Positions 36,195 to 47,426 of a DNA stretch of 64,000 nucleotides are shown piece after piece (the stretch's first letter is position 1; each line of letters begins with the position of its first letter). The DNA comes from Rhabdophis nuchalis. Lineage: Eukaryota > Chordata > Lepidosauria > Squamata > Natricidae. Below the pieces are notes generated by a model. That model saw nothing but the letters and a program-made list of their open reading frames with translations, was not told the DNA's origin and searched no databases. Made by a program: the position numbers and the translations under genes. Where the stretch lies: NCBI GenBank assembly GCA_039707465.1, contig CM077644.1, positions 198,807,962 to 198,871,961 of the forward strand, given 5' to 3'.

Positions 36195-38822
36195 TCAAAA
36201 CCACCTCCACGCCCACCTTCTTCCTCGGACCGGAAACAGCCTAGGACGCCAACTGTGCGCGCCAAACCGGCTATGAGTGGGATGGAACCCATCAACCTCT
36301 CTGCTGACCAGCCCTCCCCAGGACCTGATGATTGGGAAGCGTCTTCAGACTCTTCTGACGACAACCTGGTGAGTCATCGCTCCGGGCCCCTTTATATTAA
36401 TTTAATGCTTTTAGCTCCATCTACTGGACGTACATGCAATGTGCAGGCTCTCATTGACTCTGGTTGCTCAAAATGTCTCATAAGCCAAGACATCGTGTCT
36501 AAAATGGGTTTCCACCTTAAAACCTTGAAAACTCCCATAGCCTTTTGCCAAATGGATGGTTCTGTAGCTGGGGGCACCCCAGCATCTTTTATCACCGAAC
36601 CAATTCATGTTTCTATAGGCACGGGCCATACTGAGACCATCAACTTTATTGTAACTGCCATTGCCGATAATGCTGTAATCTTGGGGGTCAATTGGCTTCG
36701 TAAATGGAATCCTCTGATAAACTGGAAGGAAGGTTGGGTACGCATTCCTTTATCCCTCCCGGAACATACCTCTCTTCCATCAGAAACTGATCAACCCCCG
36801 CAACATCACCCACCCCCCCATATTGAATCTGCTGCACCTTTATTGGATTTCCCATCACCCGAAGTCATACCAGGCGAGGAGAAAATTCCCAAAGAATATT
36901 GGGACCTAAAGGATGCTTTCAGTGAAAGATCTTGTGATTCCCTTCCTCCTCATAGGGCTACTGACTGTTCAATTGATTTTCTTCCTGGGGTTCAATTACC
37001 CAAACCTCGTATGTACTCGATGACCCCGCGGGAGATGGAGGAATTACGTAGATTCATCGATAAAAACCTTCAAAGGGGTTTCATTGAACCAGCTAGGCCC
37101 CATGTAGTCGCACCAGTTATGTTTAGGGAAAAAAAAGATGGTACTCTAAGATTAATACAGGACTACTCATATCTCAACACCATTTGTGAACACAATATTT
37201 ACCCCCTTCCGCTCATGAAGGACATGCTTGCTCACCTGGCTACCGGTAAGATTTTTACGAAGCTGGACTTACGTGAAGCCTATTACAGGGTCAGGATCAA
37301 GGAGGGGGACGAATGGAAAACAGCTTTTAACTGTCCGCTCGGATGTTTCCAATTCAAAGTCCTCCCTTTCGGTCTTCAGGGTGCCCCTTCGGTGTTTATG
37401 CAACTAATAAATGAGGTTCTCCACGAGCACCTTTACAAGGGAGTTATTGTTTACATTGATGACATCGTCGTCTACTCGCAAACACACGACGAGCACGTTA
37501 AACTAGTGCGCTCCGTATTAAATAAGTTGCGTTCCGCTGAACTTTATGCCAAACTCTCTAAGTGTGAGTTTCACCAGGAAAGAATTGACTATTTGGGTTA
37601 CCGTATCTCCTCTGAGGGAATTGAAATGGATCCTGCTAAAGTCAAGGCAGTGACGGAGTGGGCCCCTCCCCATACCCGTAAACAATTGCAAAGTTTTTTG
37701 GGATTTGCGAATTTTTACCGCCAATTTATTCCGTCATTCGCTGATATTGCCTTGCCCATTACAAACCTTCTGAAAACAAAAGGAGAAGGCAAGCCTCGTC
37801 CAGGAGCCCCTCTCAAATGGACGATGGAATGTCAAGCCGCTTTCGAGAAGCTTAAACGGTTGTTTGCGGCTGAGCCTGTTCTTAAACACCCCGATGTGAA
37901 TTCCCCATTTGTAATTCAAGCGGATGCTAATGATGTCGCGGTGGGGGCAGTCCTGTTACAACTCAATCAACATGGCCAATTACAACCCTGTGCTTACACC
38001 TCTCGGAAACTCACTGCGTCCGAACGTGGTTGGGCGATTTGGGAAAAGGAGGCTTTTGCTGTTCGGTGGGCTCTCATGACTTGGCGTCATTTTCTTGAGG
38101 GTGCCCCACATCCATTCGAGGTCTGGACGGACCATAAAAATTTGGAAGCTCTTACCTCCTCTCGGAAATTGTCCCCAAGACAACTTCGTTGGGCTCACTA
38201 TTTCCATCGTTTTAATTTCCACCTCAAATACATTCCTGGGGGCAAAAATTTCATGGCTGATGCGCTTTCCAGATTGCCACAGTATGATGTATCTAAGCTC
38301 ACCATAGTACAACCCATCATGCCACTCACTTTACCTGCTTCTCCAGTATCTACTATAGCACAAACTACTGTCCAAACTACTCCACCTGCTGACCTGATTG
38401 CTCGTATTAAGGATGAATTACTTACTGATGAATGGTATTCGACTCATTCAGGTGATTGTACTACCAGAGACGATCTTTCCTGGATTGGCTCAAAGATCTA
38501 TGTTCCTGCTACATTACGTCCTTTTGTCTTGCAACGCGCACACGACTCACGTTTAGCTGGTCATTTCGGTTTCGTTAAAACTGTTCATCTTGTCAAGAGA
38601 CAGTTCTGGTGGCCCTCATTGAAGAAAGATGTTGAATCGTATATTGCCAGTTGCCCTGTATGTGCGGCTTCAAAACGTGCGCCGGGTAAGCCACAGGGTC
38701 TTCTCCAGTCTGTAGCTACGCCGGAAAGGCCTTGGAAGGAAATTTCAATGGACTTTATAGTTGATCTTCCGCCCAGTCAGGGTTATACCGTTATCTGGGT
38801 AGTTACCGATCTTTTTTTCTAA
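36195..38822 (+). CDS. pol: Pol: protease, RT, RNase H, integrase N-part
   Basis: Open 36195-38819. Counting from 36255: aspartic protease with ALIDSG (Asp at residue 68) and VILGVNWL; reverse transcriptase with FTKLDLREAYYRV (first Asp), FKVLPFGLQGAPSVF and the YIDDIVVYS box at 400-408; RNase H with QADAN (557), WEKEAFAVRW (Glu 599) and WTDHKNLEAL (Asp 626), ending DALSRL; integrase HHCC finger, H763, H770, C800, C803; first catalytic Asp of the DDE triad in SMDFIVDLP (833). All key residues are present. The stop at 38820-38822 comes from an extra base in a T7 run at 38812-38818; the integrase continues in the next frame. First in-frame ATGs lie at about 36273, but expression as Gag-Pol is expected. 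Confidence 0.95.
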   Translation, partial: SKPPPRPPSSSDRKQPRTPTVRAKPAMSGMEPINLSADQPSPGPDDWEASSDSSDDNLVSHRSGPLYINLMLLAPSTGRTCNVQALIDSGCSKCLISQDIVSKMGFHLKTLKTPIAFCQMDGSVAGGTPASFITEPIHVSIGTGHTETINFIVTAIADNAVILGVNWLRKWNPLINWKEGWVRIPLSLPEHTSLPSETDQPPQHHPPPHIESAAPLLDFPSPEVIPGEEKIPKEYWDLKDAFSERSCDSLPPHRATDCSIDFLPGVQLPKPRMYSMTPREMEELRRFIDKNLQRGFIEPARPHVVAPVMFREKKDGTLRLIQDYSYLNTICEHNIYPLPLMKDMLAHLATGKIFTKLDLREAYYRVRIKEGDEWKTAFNCPLGCFQFKVLPFGLQGAPSVFMQLINEVLHEHLYKGVIVYIDDIVVYSQTHDEHVKLVRSVLNKLRSAELYAKLSKCEFHQERIDYLGYRISSEGIEMDPAKVKAVTEWAPPHTRKQLQSFLGFANFYRQFIPSFADIALPITNLLKTKGEGKPRPGAPLKWTMECQAAFEKLKRLFAAEPVLKHPDVNSPFVIQADANDVAVGAVLLQLNQHGQLQPCAYTSRKLTASERGWAIWEKEAFAVRWALMTWRHFLEGAPHPFEVWTDHKNLEALTSSRKLSPRQLRWAHYFHRFNFHLKYIPGGKNFMADALSRLPQYDVSKLTIVQPIMPLTLPASPVSTIAQTTVQTTPPADLIARIKDELLTDEWYSTHSGDCTTRDDLSWIGSKIYVPATLRPFVLQRAHDSRLAGHFGFVKTVHLVKRQFWWPSLKKDVESYIASCPVCAASKRAPGKPQGLLQSVATPERPWKEISMDFIVDLPPSQGYTVIWVVTDLFF

Positions 38823-39794
38823 ACAAGTTCATTTTGTCCCCTGTACTAAAATTCCTTCTTCCAAATCTCTGGCCCGACTGTTCGTTTCCCATATCTATCG
38901 TTTTCATGGCGTCCCGCAACGCATCATCTCCGATAGAGGAACCCAATTTACTTCCCATTTTTGGAAGGAGTTTTTGAGACTGATTGGCTCCGCCCAAAGC
39001 TTAAGCTCCGCCTACCACCCTCAGACGAATGGATCTTGTGAAAGGGTTAATTCCGTTCTCGAACAGTACTTACGCTGCTTTATTAATTTTCAACAAGATG
39101 ATTGGGCTGATCTTCTCATACATGCCGAAGTGGCGTATAATAACTCTGTTCACTCCAGTACGAATATGACCCCCTTTAAAATCATCTACGGACAGGACTT
39201 TGTACCCATACCCGAACTGCCTCACGACTCGCCGACGGTTCCCTCTTTAACTGAATGGTCCTCTAGACTGTCTTCTGTTTGGCCGGTTCTCCGGAAAACT
39301 TTGAACGATGCCCATGACTCACACAAACTGTACGCTGATAAGAAACGAGCAGTCCCTCCCTCCTACAAAGTTGGTGATCAGGTTTATGTATCTACCAAAA
39401 ATTTGGATAGCCCCCAAAAATGCAAGAAGCTGGGTCCCAAATTTGTTGGACCTTTCACGATCACCAAAATTATCAGCTCTGTGTCGGTCCGTTTGGATCT
39501 CCCCAAGACCTATCGGCGACTATACCCTGTATTCCATGTTCACTTACTGAAACCTGCTCGTACCTCCCATCTCCGCAAAAGATTGCCTGATACTCCTACG
39601 CCTACCTTGGTGGATGGTCATCATCATTACGAGGTGCGAGACATTTTGGACTCCAGAATCCGCAGAAATAAAACTCAGTTCCTGGTCATGTGGAAAGATT
39701 TCCCCCTTCTCACAACGAATGGGTGGATAAAGAGCATCTCAAAGCTCCTAAACTGGTACGCCAGTTTTATGCCAAGTATCCACACAAACCTTGA
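38823..39794 (+). CDS. pol: Pol: integrase core end, GPY/F domain, chromodomain
   Basis: Continuation after the T-run break, open through the frame used at 38974. Second catalytic Asp in IISDRGTQF (codon at 38932-38934), AYHPQTNGSCERVNSVLEQY with the catalytic Glu (39040-39042), the GPY/F module LGPKFVGPFTITK at about 39430, PVFHVHLLKPA, then the chromodomain YEVRDILDSRIRRNKTQFLV and MWKDF at 39628-39700. The chromodomain loses frame in a C5 run at 39702-39706; in the other phase the C-terminal helix is readable and stops at 39792-39794. Chromodomains steer integration to marked heterochromatin in related elements. Confidence 0.9.
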
Positions 39795-39892
39795 CTCTTT
39801 TTCCTTCTCCTCTCTGTTGTTTTGTCTCTCCCTTCTTGTCTTTCAGGTGTAGCCTCTCGTATGCCTATTGCTGCCCTGCATTTCCCGCTGTT

Positions 39893-39909
39893 CCTGGAGG
39901 AGGTCCGGA
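39893..39909 (+). promoter_or_regulatory. Weak polypurine tract
   Basis: TGGAGGAGGTCCGGA directly before the 3' LTR. It is purine-rich but interrupted by TCC, weaker than usual. Position, not quality, supports the call. Confidence 0.5.
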
Positions 39910-40275
39910 TGTCAGTCTCGCTAGTTCCTGCTTCGCTGCCATGGAAACGGGGAGGGTGGGGGGTTTGGGATGAGTGTGTTCTGCTGGTGGACAATGTTGA
40001 TGGTTCGTGTTATCTCCTGTTTAACGGACCTGCATTCCAGGATGGTGAAGACCTGCCCACCTGATGTTGGAGATGGATGCATATTGGACAATGCACAGGG
40101 GGGGTTTGGGGATTGGGATGGGCTTAAGCTTAATACTTTCTGTTCGCGCCTAAACTATTCATTCTCAGCTTTACTTGGTCTGTACGCTATCGTAACTTAG
40201 TAAAAGGAGCCTTAACATTTCAAAATAATGTCTAAGTGTGGTCTTTCCTGAGTCAACGAAGAAACAGGCCTGACA
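39910..40275 (+). repeat. 3' LTR, 366 bp
   Basis: Starts TGTCAG and ends CTGACA, and matches 34581-34946 with no difference found by eye. Followed by the duplicated ctcag and the right half of the SINE. Confidence 0.97.
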
Positions 40276-40432
40276 CTCAGCCTTCCATCCTTCTAAGGTG
40301 GGTAAAATAAGGACCCAAATTGTTGGGGGCAATATTCTGACTCTGTAAACTGCTTAGAGAGTGCTGTAAAAGCACTCTGAAGCTGTACATAAGTCTAAGT
40401 GCTACTGCTATTATTAGAGCTCTCAGATAATT
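40276..40432 (+). mobile_element. tRNA-derived snake SINE, right part
   Basis: 'ccttccatccttctaaggtg', 'ggtaaaataaggacccaaat', 'tgttgggggcaatattctga', 'actgcttagagagtgctgta' and the end 'taagtctaagtgctactgct' with an 'attatta' tail. Continues the left half at 34480-34580 after the duplicated ctcag. Confidence 0.88.
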
Positions 40433-40497
40433 TATATTGTCCATTAACAAAGTAGTGTAATGAACACAGCAGAAATAAATATTTCTTTCTCCAATTT

Positions 40498-40566
40498 CCT
40501 GCCTGAGCAGGGGGTTGGACTGGAAGACCTCCAAGGCACCTTCCAACTCTGCTGTTCTGTTCTGTT
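40498..40566 (+). mobile_element. CR1/L3-type LINE, 3' tip
   Basis: 'cctgcctgagcagggggttg', 'gactggaagacctccaaggc' and 'accttccaactctgctgttc', then a (TGTTC)n tail. This is the last 70 bases of the same CR1/L3 3' UTR as at 11775-11846. Confidence 0.9.
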
Positions 40567-43500
40567 CATTCAATTTTAAAATAACATTAACTGTCCACTC
40601 GCATCCTTATCAGGTTAAAAATTATTTCTAAACTCCATATCCCCAAATGAGTTATTAAACAACTAATGGTTAACTTAGAGCTTGCAGATGTGATAAGCAC
40701 TCCTCTTTATGTCTTAAGTATATTTCAGCTTTTCAGTCATTTTATTGTTTTTTCTAGAAAATATCTAGACTTTCCTCTCTATGTCACAACTTCCCATTCT
40801 TTTATCATGTTATTTGTTTAATATTCTAGTCTGTGTATGTAATAAAAATAATAATAAAGATTATTCAATGTCAGCCATGAGCTAGTAATTTCTGAATCTC
40901 TTTGGTGGCAACTAATGGCCCATCATAGCCAATATTCAGCCTATGTTACAGTGTCTACCCTGCCTGTCCACAGCTAACTGTTGTCCTATGTCCAACTACA
41001 TTAATTGCTATATAGGTATATATGTGGGAAACTGTTGTCTTTTGCTTGTTTTTGTTTTAAAAAGATTGTCTGTCCAGCTCTCAGTGTTTAAATGGCAATC
41101 AGAATTGAAATCTTTGCATACTCCAATAATCTTTTTCCTTCAATACATATTTAATACCTTTTTCATTGATTTTCTTTCTCTCCCTCCTTAGTTCTTGTCT
41201 GTATCTTGAACATACAGCATAACATATTACCATAATATAGAATACACACAATTCAAGAATATGCAAATAATAATAATCCACCTCCCCAAGGCTCTGATTA
41301 GTCAGAATATTTGCAGTGAAAAATTAATGTTCAGACATTTGGGAGAAATGAATTTGATTTCAGATAATGTAAATTGCTTCTAATTCTCCGTGTAAATAAT
41401 AGGACTTAAAAGCAAGATTTGGCCAAAGCATTATTGCTACTTCCTTTCATTTAATATAGGAAGCAGTTGTTTATCAGTTTGTAATGTGAATGGCAGAATA
41501 GCATTTTCTATCACATATAGGTACAGCAAATGACTTTAGACGCCACAAAGATCACATTTCAAAAACATTTTTTCCCCAAAAAATATCCTGGTCTACCCTT
41601 TCCGGAAACCCTCCCAGATCTCTCCCTTCCCAGGCAGCTGTTTCTGTTGCCTAATGGAAGATCAGAAGTATAAAGATATGTCTTTTACTTTGGCATTGTT
41701 TTTGAAAAAAAATATTTTTATTTTTTTGGACTGTTATGTTCTAAAAATCATTGTAGCCAGATCCTGTTCTGGGAGAAAAGTCAGGAGTTTTAAGAGATAA
41801 AATGTCTATACTTACACAGTCTAAAGTTCCCTTTTCCACTTTTCCCCCCTACCCTATATGTAAGTGGATCCCTTTGCAGGCATACTTTGAACATATGTAT
41901 GGCAAAATATATGGCATTTCAGGCAAGGCAACATGATGAAGGCTCCCTTTCAGTTTTATTTACAGCCAGAAGTTTTGTGGATTAAGGCAGCACAAAGGAA
42001 ATGTAGCTTTGGGAAGGCTTATTTCTAAAATCTTTATTCTTTCCTGCTGTTCTCTTCACTATGTATTTTAGATGGTCTCATTGTGTCCACATATGGAATA
42101 TGTTGCAAAGATTTTGGAAATAGCCATACAGTTTTATTTTGTGCATGTATTACAGTGTGGAGCACTGTTAAATAAGAACACTGACTAATAAAGACATAGT
42201 TGCAGTCGTCACTGAAAACTAATGAGCTTCTATATAAGTTTAATGAAGGAAACCAGCTAACAAAAGTGCCAATTTGAATATGTTAAGAAAGCGTATTGAG
42301 GAAAATGTCTGCTCAATTAGCTTTTCTTTTCCTTCTTCTCAAAGTAGCCAGTTTGCCCTTAACCATAAAATAGTTTTCATGAGAATACAGGTGAGCTTTT
42401 TCGTGACTTTAAACAAGGTAGATGACACTGATGTGTACTCTGTCTGCTGGCACTTGTCACTTGTATTAAGTTCAAGGCAAAATAATTGTGTCCTGCTCAA
42501 CCTCTGTGTTTGAAGAAACACAAGAGAAATCACAAAGGTATACAGAACAAGTATGAGGTGATTCTTGTGAGATTAGTTGTCTAATCAGCTTAAAATGACA
42601 CCAGGCCTGTATTATGCTGCAGCTGTGAGGACAGCAGTTAGATACACTACCCAGCAGATTAAGTGATTTTCTCTTCCTGGCTTGGCAAGGTTTTATTTTC
42701 CATTTAATCCATCAGAGTTTAATTTGCAATTTATTTTTAGGTAAGGAGCCAATTCTCACTACACATTGCCCTTCCTTAATGAGTTGTATTTGTTTAATGG
42801 TATTAGTTCTCTCATAATGAGGGGATGACAAAGTTTGGAGTATCTTGATGATCACTTGATGTGTCTGATTTCTACCATATATCATATCTGTTCATTTTCC
42901 ATTCTTAATGAGAATCACCAATTATGAAATATTGCATGCAGAATTTAAGGTAAAGCTAGAACTTTTTTGACTTCAATCACTCAGAAAAAGCACTTAAACG
43001 TTTATATTCCATTACTCACATTTTAATTTATTTATTCAAATCATTTATCCATATGGAGACGGTTTACAGTATCTTAACTGCTCAGAATAAATGTTAGATA
43101 GTATCAAGGCAGTGGTCTAAACAATTATTTAACAGAAGTTAAAGGTAGAGGATGAAGTGATTCCTTGGATTGTCCCCTGCCAGTGCAATAAAAAAAGTTC
43201 AACTGTTATTTTTTCTCCTTCCTGATTGATGTGGCATAGTCATTATTATTATGTTCCACAAAATTCAGTTGAATTCATCCTGGACCTAGACTGTATTCAC
43301 TTAAGCCTCCTGTCTAATATTTCAATACTTGCAACATTATGGATATCATGGATCACAATAGGCAGCAGTGTGGGAGATTATTGCTTAGAAATCACTGTAT
43401 CCAGTGCTAGAAGGTTTCAATAGTTCAGGCCTCTATCTACTTAAGGAAAATAACTTAGATATGTTTGACAAAATATTACTCACAGCTATCAGAATCCATC

Positions 43501-44230
43501 AGGATTCCATCACCACCCAATTTGAACCTTGTTCTATGCTGTGGAAGATGGTACAAAAGTCCAAATTCCTCAGAACAATATATCACTTTTAGGATTCTCA
43601 TGTATGGACTAACAATCTCATGCATTTTTGAAATGAATAATTGCTATATATTAAAAGGAAAAATAATATCCATTAAAAAAGCACTTCAGATTTCAGTTTC
43701 ACCTTGATGGTATTGTTTATTCCTCCCCCCCCCCTCTTTTAATGACACTGTACGATATTTCAGAAGTCCAATATTTGTCAGACAGCTTTGGTGAGTTAGA
43801 TTATTTTTTAATGTGTCATCGATAAAAGTCATGGTTAGACTTTATTTCAGAACTGCTGGACAACCTGTCACTGTCAGTTCCTAAAACTTTTCTTGGAGTA
43901 ATCATTCTTTCTCCTCTCACCCCCTTTCATATTTTTAGACCAAAAATTGTAGTTTGCTATGGATGTCAAACTTGATTCATCTATAAAATCATAGCCTAGA
44001 AATAAGTACTTTTCCTCAAGCTTCAGATGGACCTGCACAGAATAAGACTGAGACCTAAATAAAGATGACAATCATTTATACAATGGACAGGACCTATGAC
44101 AACTCATTCAATAAAGTGCTGAAAGTATTTTCTTTGAACTTCCTTTCTTAGTATCATTGCACTTTCATAGAAGAATGCTCTTAATGGCTAGCATTATTGG
44201 CATCTATTGACCAGACATTTTTAAAGTACA
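40567..44230. other. No gene seen; longest repeat-poor stretch
   Basis: About 3.7 kb in which I recognise no transposon. Frames at 42274-42513, 43226-43423 and 43465-43707 show no known motif. The block 42250-42800 has balanced composition and TAAT-rich words and would be the first place to look for conserved non-coding sequence. Confidence 0.4.
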
Positions 44231-44624
44231 AGTAGTCCTTGAGTTACAACCAATCATTTAATGACTGTCTGTAGATATATAACAGCACTGAAAAAAGTGA
44301 CTTATTTCAGGTTTTTACACTTATAATTATTGCAGCATTCCCATCACATGATCAAAATTCAGGCACTTTACAATTAATATGTGTGTTTATGACAGTTGTC
44401 CTGTCTCATGGTCATGAGACCACCATTTGTAACCTTCCCAGCCAGCTTCTGACAAGTAAAGTCAATGGGGGAATCAGATTTAATTAATGATCACATAATT
44501 CATTTATCAGCTAGTGTGATTCACTTAACAACTGTGGCAAAAAGGTCATAAAATGGAGTACAACTTTCTTACTTAGCAATGGAAGTTTGGGACTCATTTG
44601 TGATTGTAACTTGAGGACTTCTTA
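44231..44624. mobile_element. Mariner/Tc1-like non-autonomous element, about 394 bp
   Basis: Inverted ends 'agtagtccttgagttacaac' and 'gttacaagtcctcaag'-like (reading 44624 backwards), the same as the split copy at 10855-12080. The internal blocks 'gattcacttaacaactgtgg', 'ccatttgtaacc' and 'gatcaaaattcaggc' appear in the opposite order, so this copy is inverted relative to the first. No transposase. Confidence 0.78.
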
Positions 44625-46194
44625 CACTTACATGTATCAATATATCATTAATTATTGTTATAATAAAATGTTCTTGATTGCCAAGTATCATTATTTGTAT
44701 TCTCATTGTTAGAGGCACAGATCAAAAGATAAAAGAATCTTTTAAAAGCCAGATTGAATATCAAAAATCAACAAGAACAGGGGCTGACTCCTTTATCTTA
44801 ATCCACACATAGAAGTTTGATATATTTTTCTCCAACATGTATAATCTAGAGGTTGCATTTCTTGGTTTACTTTGTTCATTACATAAATTTATATGGTTGG
44901 CAATAGCCACTTGGCTGGATCACTAGGTATCATTCAGCATACTGCTAATGCCAAACCGACAAATAACCTCACTCAGTAGTTTCATTTAGATGTCAAACAG
45001 GAAAAGTGATAATGACAAATGCAATGGCACCTCACAATAGAGGAACCCAAAGGAGTAACTCTTCCCTTGTCAAAACCAAATAGGACCAGCTATTAAGGAA
45101 GTAAAGACAATTCCATCACTATCCCAGAAGGATAGTGATATTTTCAATGGAATACCTTTTCTATCCACCATTTCTTGTGGCATCCTTCAACATTTGTTCT
45201 GAAAGTTGGGGAGTTTTTTGGAGAAAATTTGGAGAGATCTGGAGGTGCAAGGCATAAGAAAAATAATTTTCTTCTTTATTGTTTTATTGGCAGGTTTATT
45301 ACAATTCTGTGAGTATTTGTACCCCAAGCCTAATAGTAACACCACCAATGTCTTATATTCAAGATTTTACATCACATTCAAGAACAAGAACGGTGACACA
45401 TTTATGTACACTGATTGACATTTTCTTTTTTTAATATAGATTTGCATAAATATTTCATTAATTGATTGATTGTATATTATGAGTGAAACAATCTGCTTAG
45501 ATAATTTTCCTTTCCCAGAAATACAGAGACCATTATTACTTACTATTTATCTTCTTTTACATATCAGATATCAGCAAATATACCCACATATAAATACATA
45601 ATCTGAGAGTATGTGAGGTATAAAATATGTTTTTCAATATTTACATGATTGCCAGTGAAGTACAGAAATAGTTTTACATATAAAAGGAAGATGAATGAAA
45701 ACCTGCCTGCTCATTTCATTAGCTGCTACAAATTAGTGTAATATTTTAGCTTACCTTCTCCATCTCCATAAACCAATTTAAACTATTTCTCCTGTCCTAC
45801 TTTTAGAATTATCCTTATAATTTCTTAAAGTAACAAAAACATTTTCAGGACACACCTCATAATTCCACTCAGAAATATATCTGAGACACAGGAATATACT
45901 GGATTTAATTGTACATTAGTATTGTGACAGACGGTATCCACAATCCACGCATAATGACCAATCCCTCAGTAAAGTTATGATGGACCACCCCCCCACCCCC
46001 CAAAAGGTGCTGATGGCTTGATTTCCAATAGCTGCACACTCAGTCCGCAGTCTCATTTACTCATTTTGTATGCTTGGCAACCAGCTCTCATTTATGTCCA
46101 TTTTATAGCATTCCACAGTTATGTGGCCATGATTTTTGGTGCTTTATGTCTATTTCTAGATTACACCCAGTTGCTGGCAACTAAATGGCCATTC
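44625..46194. other. No gene seen
   Basis: A/T-rich DNA. A 70-codon frame at 45206-45418 has a hydrophobic run but no recognisable domain. The part just before 46195 (about 46020-46194) may belong to the Penelope-like copy that follows. Confidence 0.45.
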
Positions 46195-46590
46195 AATATA
46201 ATATCCCAAAGGTGCTTTTTCAAGAGACAACTGGATTTTGTTTTTCTTTGAAGACATTTTGTTTGTCATCCAAGAAGCTTTTTCAGCTCTGAATGAATGA
46301 TAGGGAATGGAAGGATTTATATTCCTTGCAGACAGCGGGCATTTGCATTATTTTAGAGAGTCATTGAGGCCACTTGGAGATTTGTCTGTGTCTTCAGGGT
46401 CACCTGAATAGAGCAACTGACTGTGGAGCCACATTGTAACTCTGAAAGGACTGTGTTGTAGAGCTATGTTTTCAGTAGGATGTTTGCTGCCTTGGGTCCG
46501 TTCACTGTTGAACACCGATTCAGGTTGTTGTGGATGAGTTTATGTTGCCTGCATCTCAGAATGTGCGTTGTCTAAAAAACGTTTTCTGGA
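46195..46590 (-). mobile_element. Penelope-like element, 3' end
   Basis: On the minus strand the decayed end of the ORF (CSIQVTLKTQTNLQVASMTL-like) is followed by 'gctgaaaaagcttcttgga' and 'tgtcttcaaagaaa', a block shared with 49600-49700. That block has the shape of a hammerhead core in which CTGATGA has become CTGAAAA and GAAAC is decayed. The identification as Penelope-like rests on the better copy at 49600. Confidence 0.68.
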
Positions 46591-46720
46591 AATTGGTTCA
46601 TATTTCTTCAAAGAAAAACAAGATAGTTCTGTTGCCTCTTTGAAAGGCATATTTGAGACAACCATGACCTGGATGACTGAGAATCTCCATAGACATTTGA
46701 TATAACATATTTGTTTAATT

Positions 46721-46944
46721 CAGGGGTATCAGACTCAAGGTCCAGGGGGAGGATCCAGCCCACAGGATCCTTAGATCTAACCCACAGGACCACCCTGGAA
46801 ACAGCCCATTTTTTCTGGTAGAGCTCTTGGGCCACCACAGGCATCCTTGACACAAGTGACGTATAGCTGACCACCCCCAGCCTGCCTCCAAGGTCAAACA
46901 CAACACTAATGCGGCCCTCAATGAAATCGAGTTTGACACCCCTG
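46721..46944. mobile_element. Short hAT-like element, 224 bp
   Basis: Ends CAGGGGTATCAGACTC and, reversed, CAGGGGTGTCAAACTC. Flanked by a perfect 8-bp duplication gtttaatt (46713-46720, 46945-46952). The interior contains 'aatgcggccctcaatgaaat'. Family differs from the 'gtgggttt' elements but matches the element at 53586. Confidence 0.9.
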
Positions 46945-46959
46945 GTTTAATTAGTGTAA

Positions 46960-47116
46960 GTGTTAATTTAATTATCGCAGTGTTTGCTTAACAACCACCA
47001 CCAAAAAAAAGGGTTGGAAAAAAATGGTCATATAGTGACCCGCTTAATGGCTTCCATGACTTGCAACCATAGTTCTGGGTTTTAATTATGGTAATAAGTC
47101 AAGAATTATCTATAGC
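46960..47116. mobile_element. Mariner-like element fragment
   Basis: 'tgtttgcttaacaaccacca', 'atggtcatatagtgacccgc', 'cttgcaaccatagttctggg' and an end 'gtcaagaattatctata' recall the internal and terminal blocks of the element at 10855-12080. One end is missing. Confidence 0.5.
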
Positions 47117-47426
47117 ATATGCTATAAAAGCGAGGTTGTACTAGTAAATTTCTGTCCTTTCCACTGTAACATTTCACAAAATGTTGAATAAGTAGTTGCT
47201 TGTAAAATCAGAAATAGATGTGTATACAGATTCTAGATATTCTATAACCTATTCAAATATAGTGCCCATAACATCTACAATGCGGACATTTGGATTAAAT
47301 CTTGTTCTTACGAGTACACGCAAATGTTGTTAGTGTCCTGCAAATATCACATGCTCAACATAATTGCCTCCTGGGAAGAAGCTGATAGTTTTGGGTACAT
47401 CGGCTTTTTCTCTGTATAATGTCTGT
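47117..47426. other. No gene seen
   Basis: About 310 bases of A/T-rich DNA, nothing recognised. Confidence 0.5.

Larger units (their letters stand above)
34581..40275 (+). mobile_element. Ty3/gypsy chromovirus (sushi-like), 5695 bp, complete
   Basis: LTR-gag-protease-RT-RNaseH-integrase-chromodomain-LTR in that order. Ends are TGTCAG and CTGACA; the 5-bp sequence ctcag is duplicated at 34576-34580 and 40276-40280. The LTRs are 366 bp each and read as identical throughout, so the insertion is very recent. The domain order, with chromodomain at the C-terminus, defines the chromoviruses; the vertebrate members are sushi-like. Breaks: one-base length changes in homopolymers in gag, integrase and chromodomain, and a TGA between gag and pol. 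Otherwise every catalytic motif is present. Confidence 0.95.
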
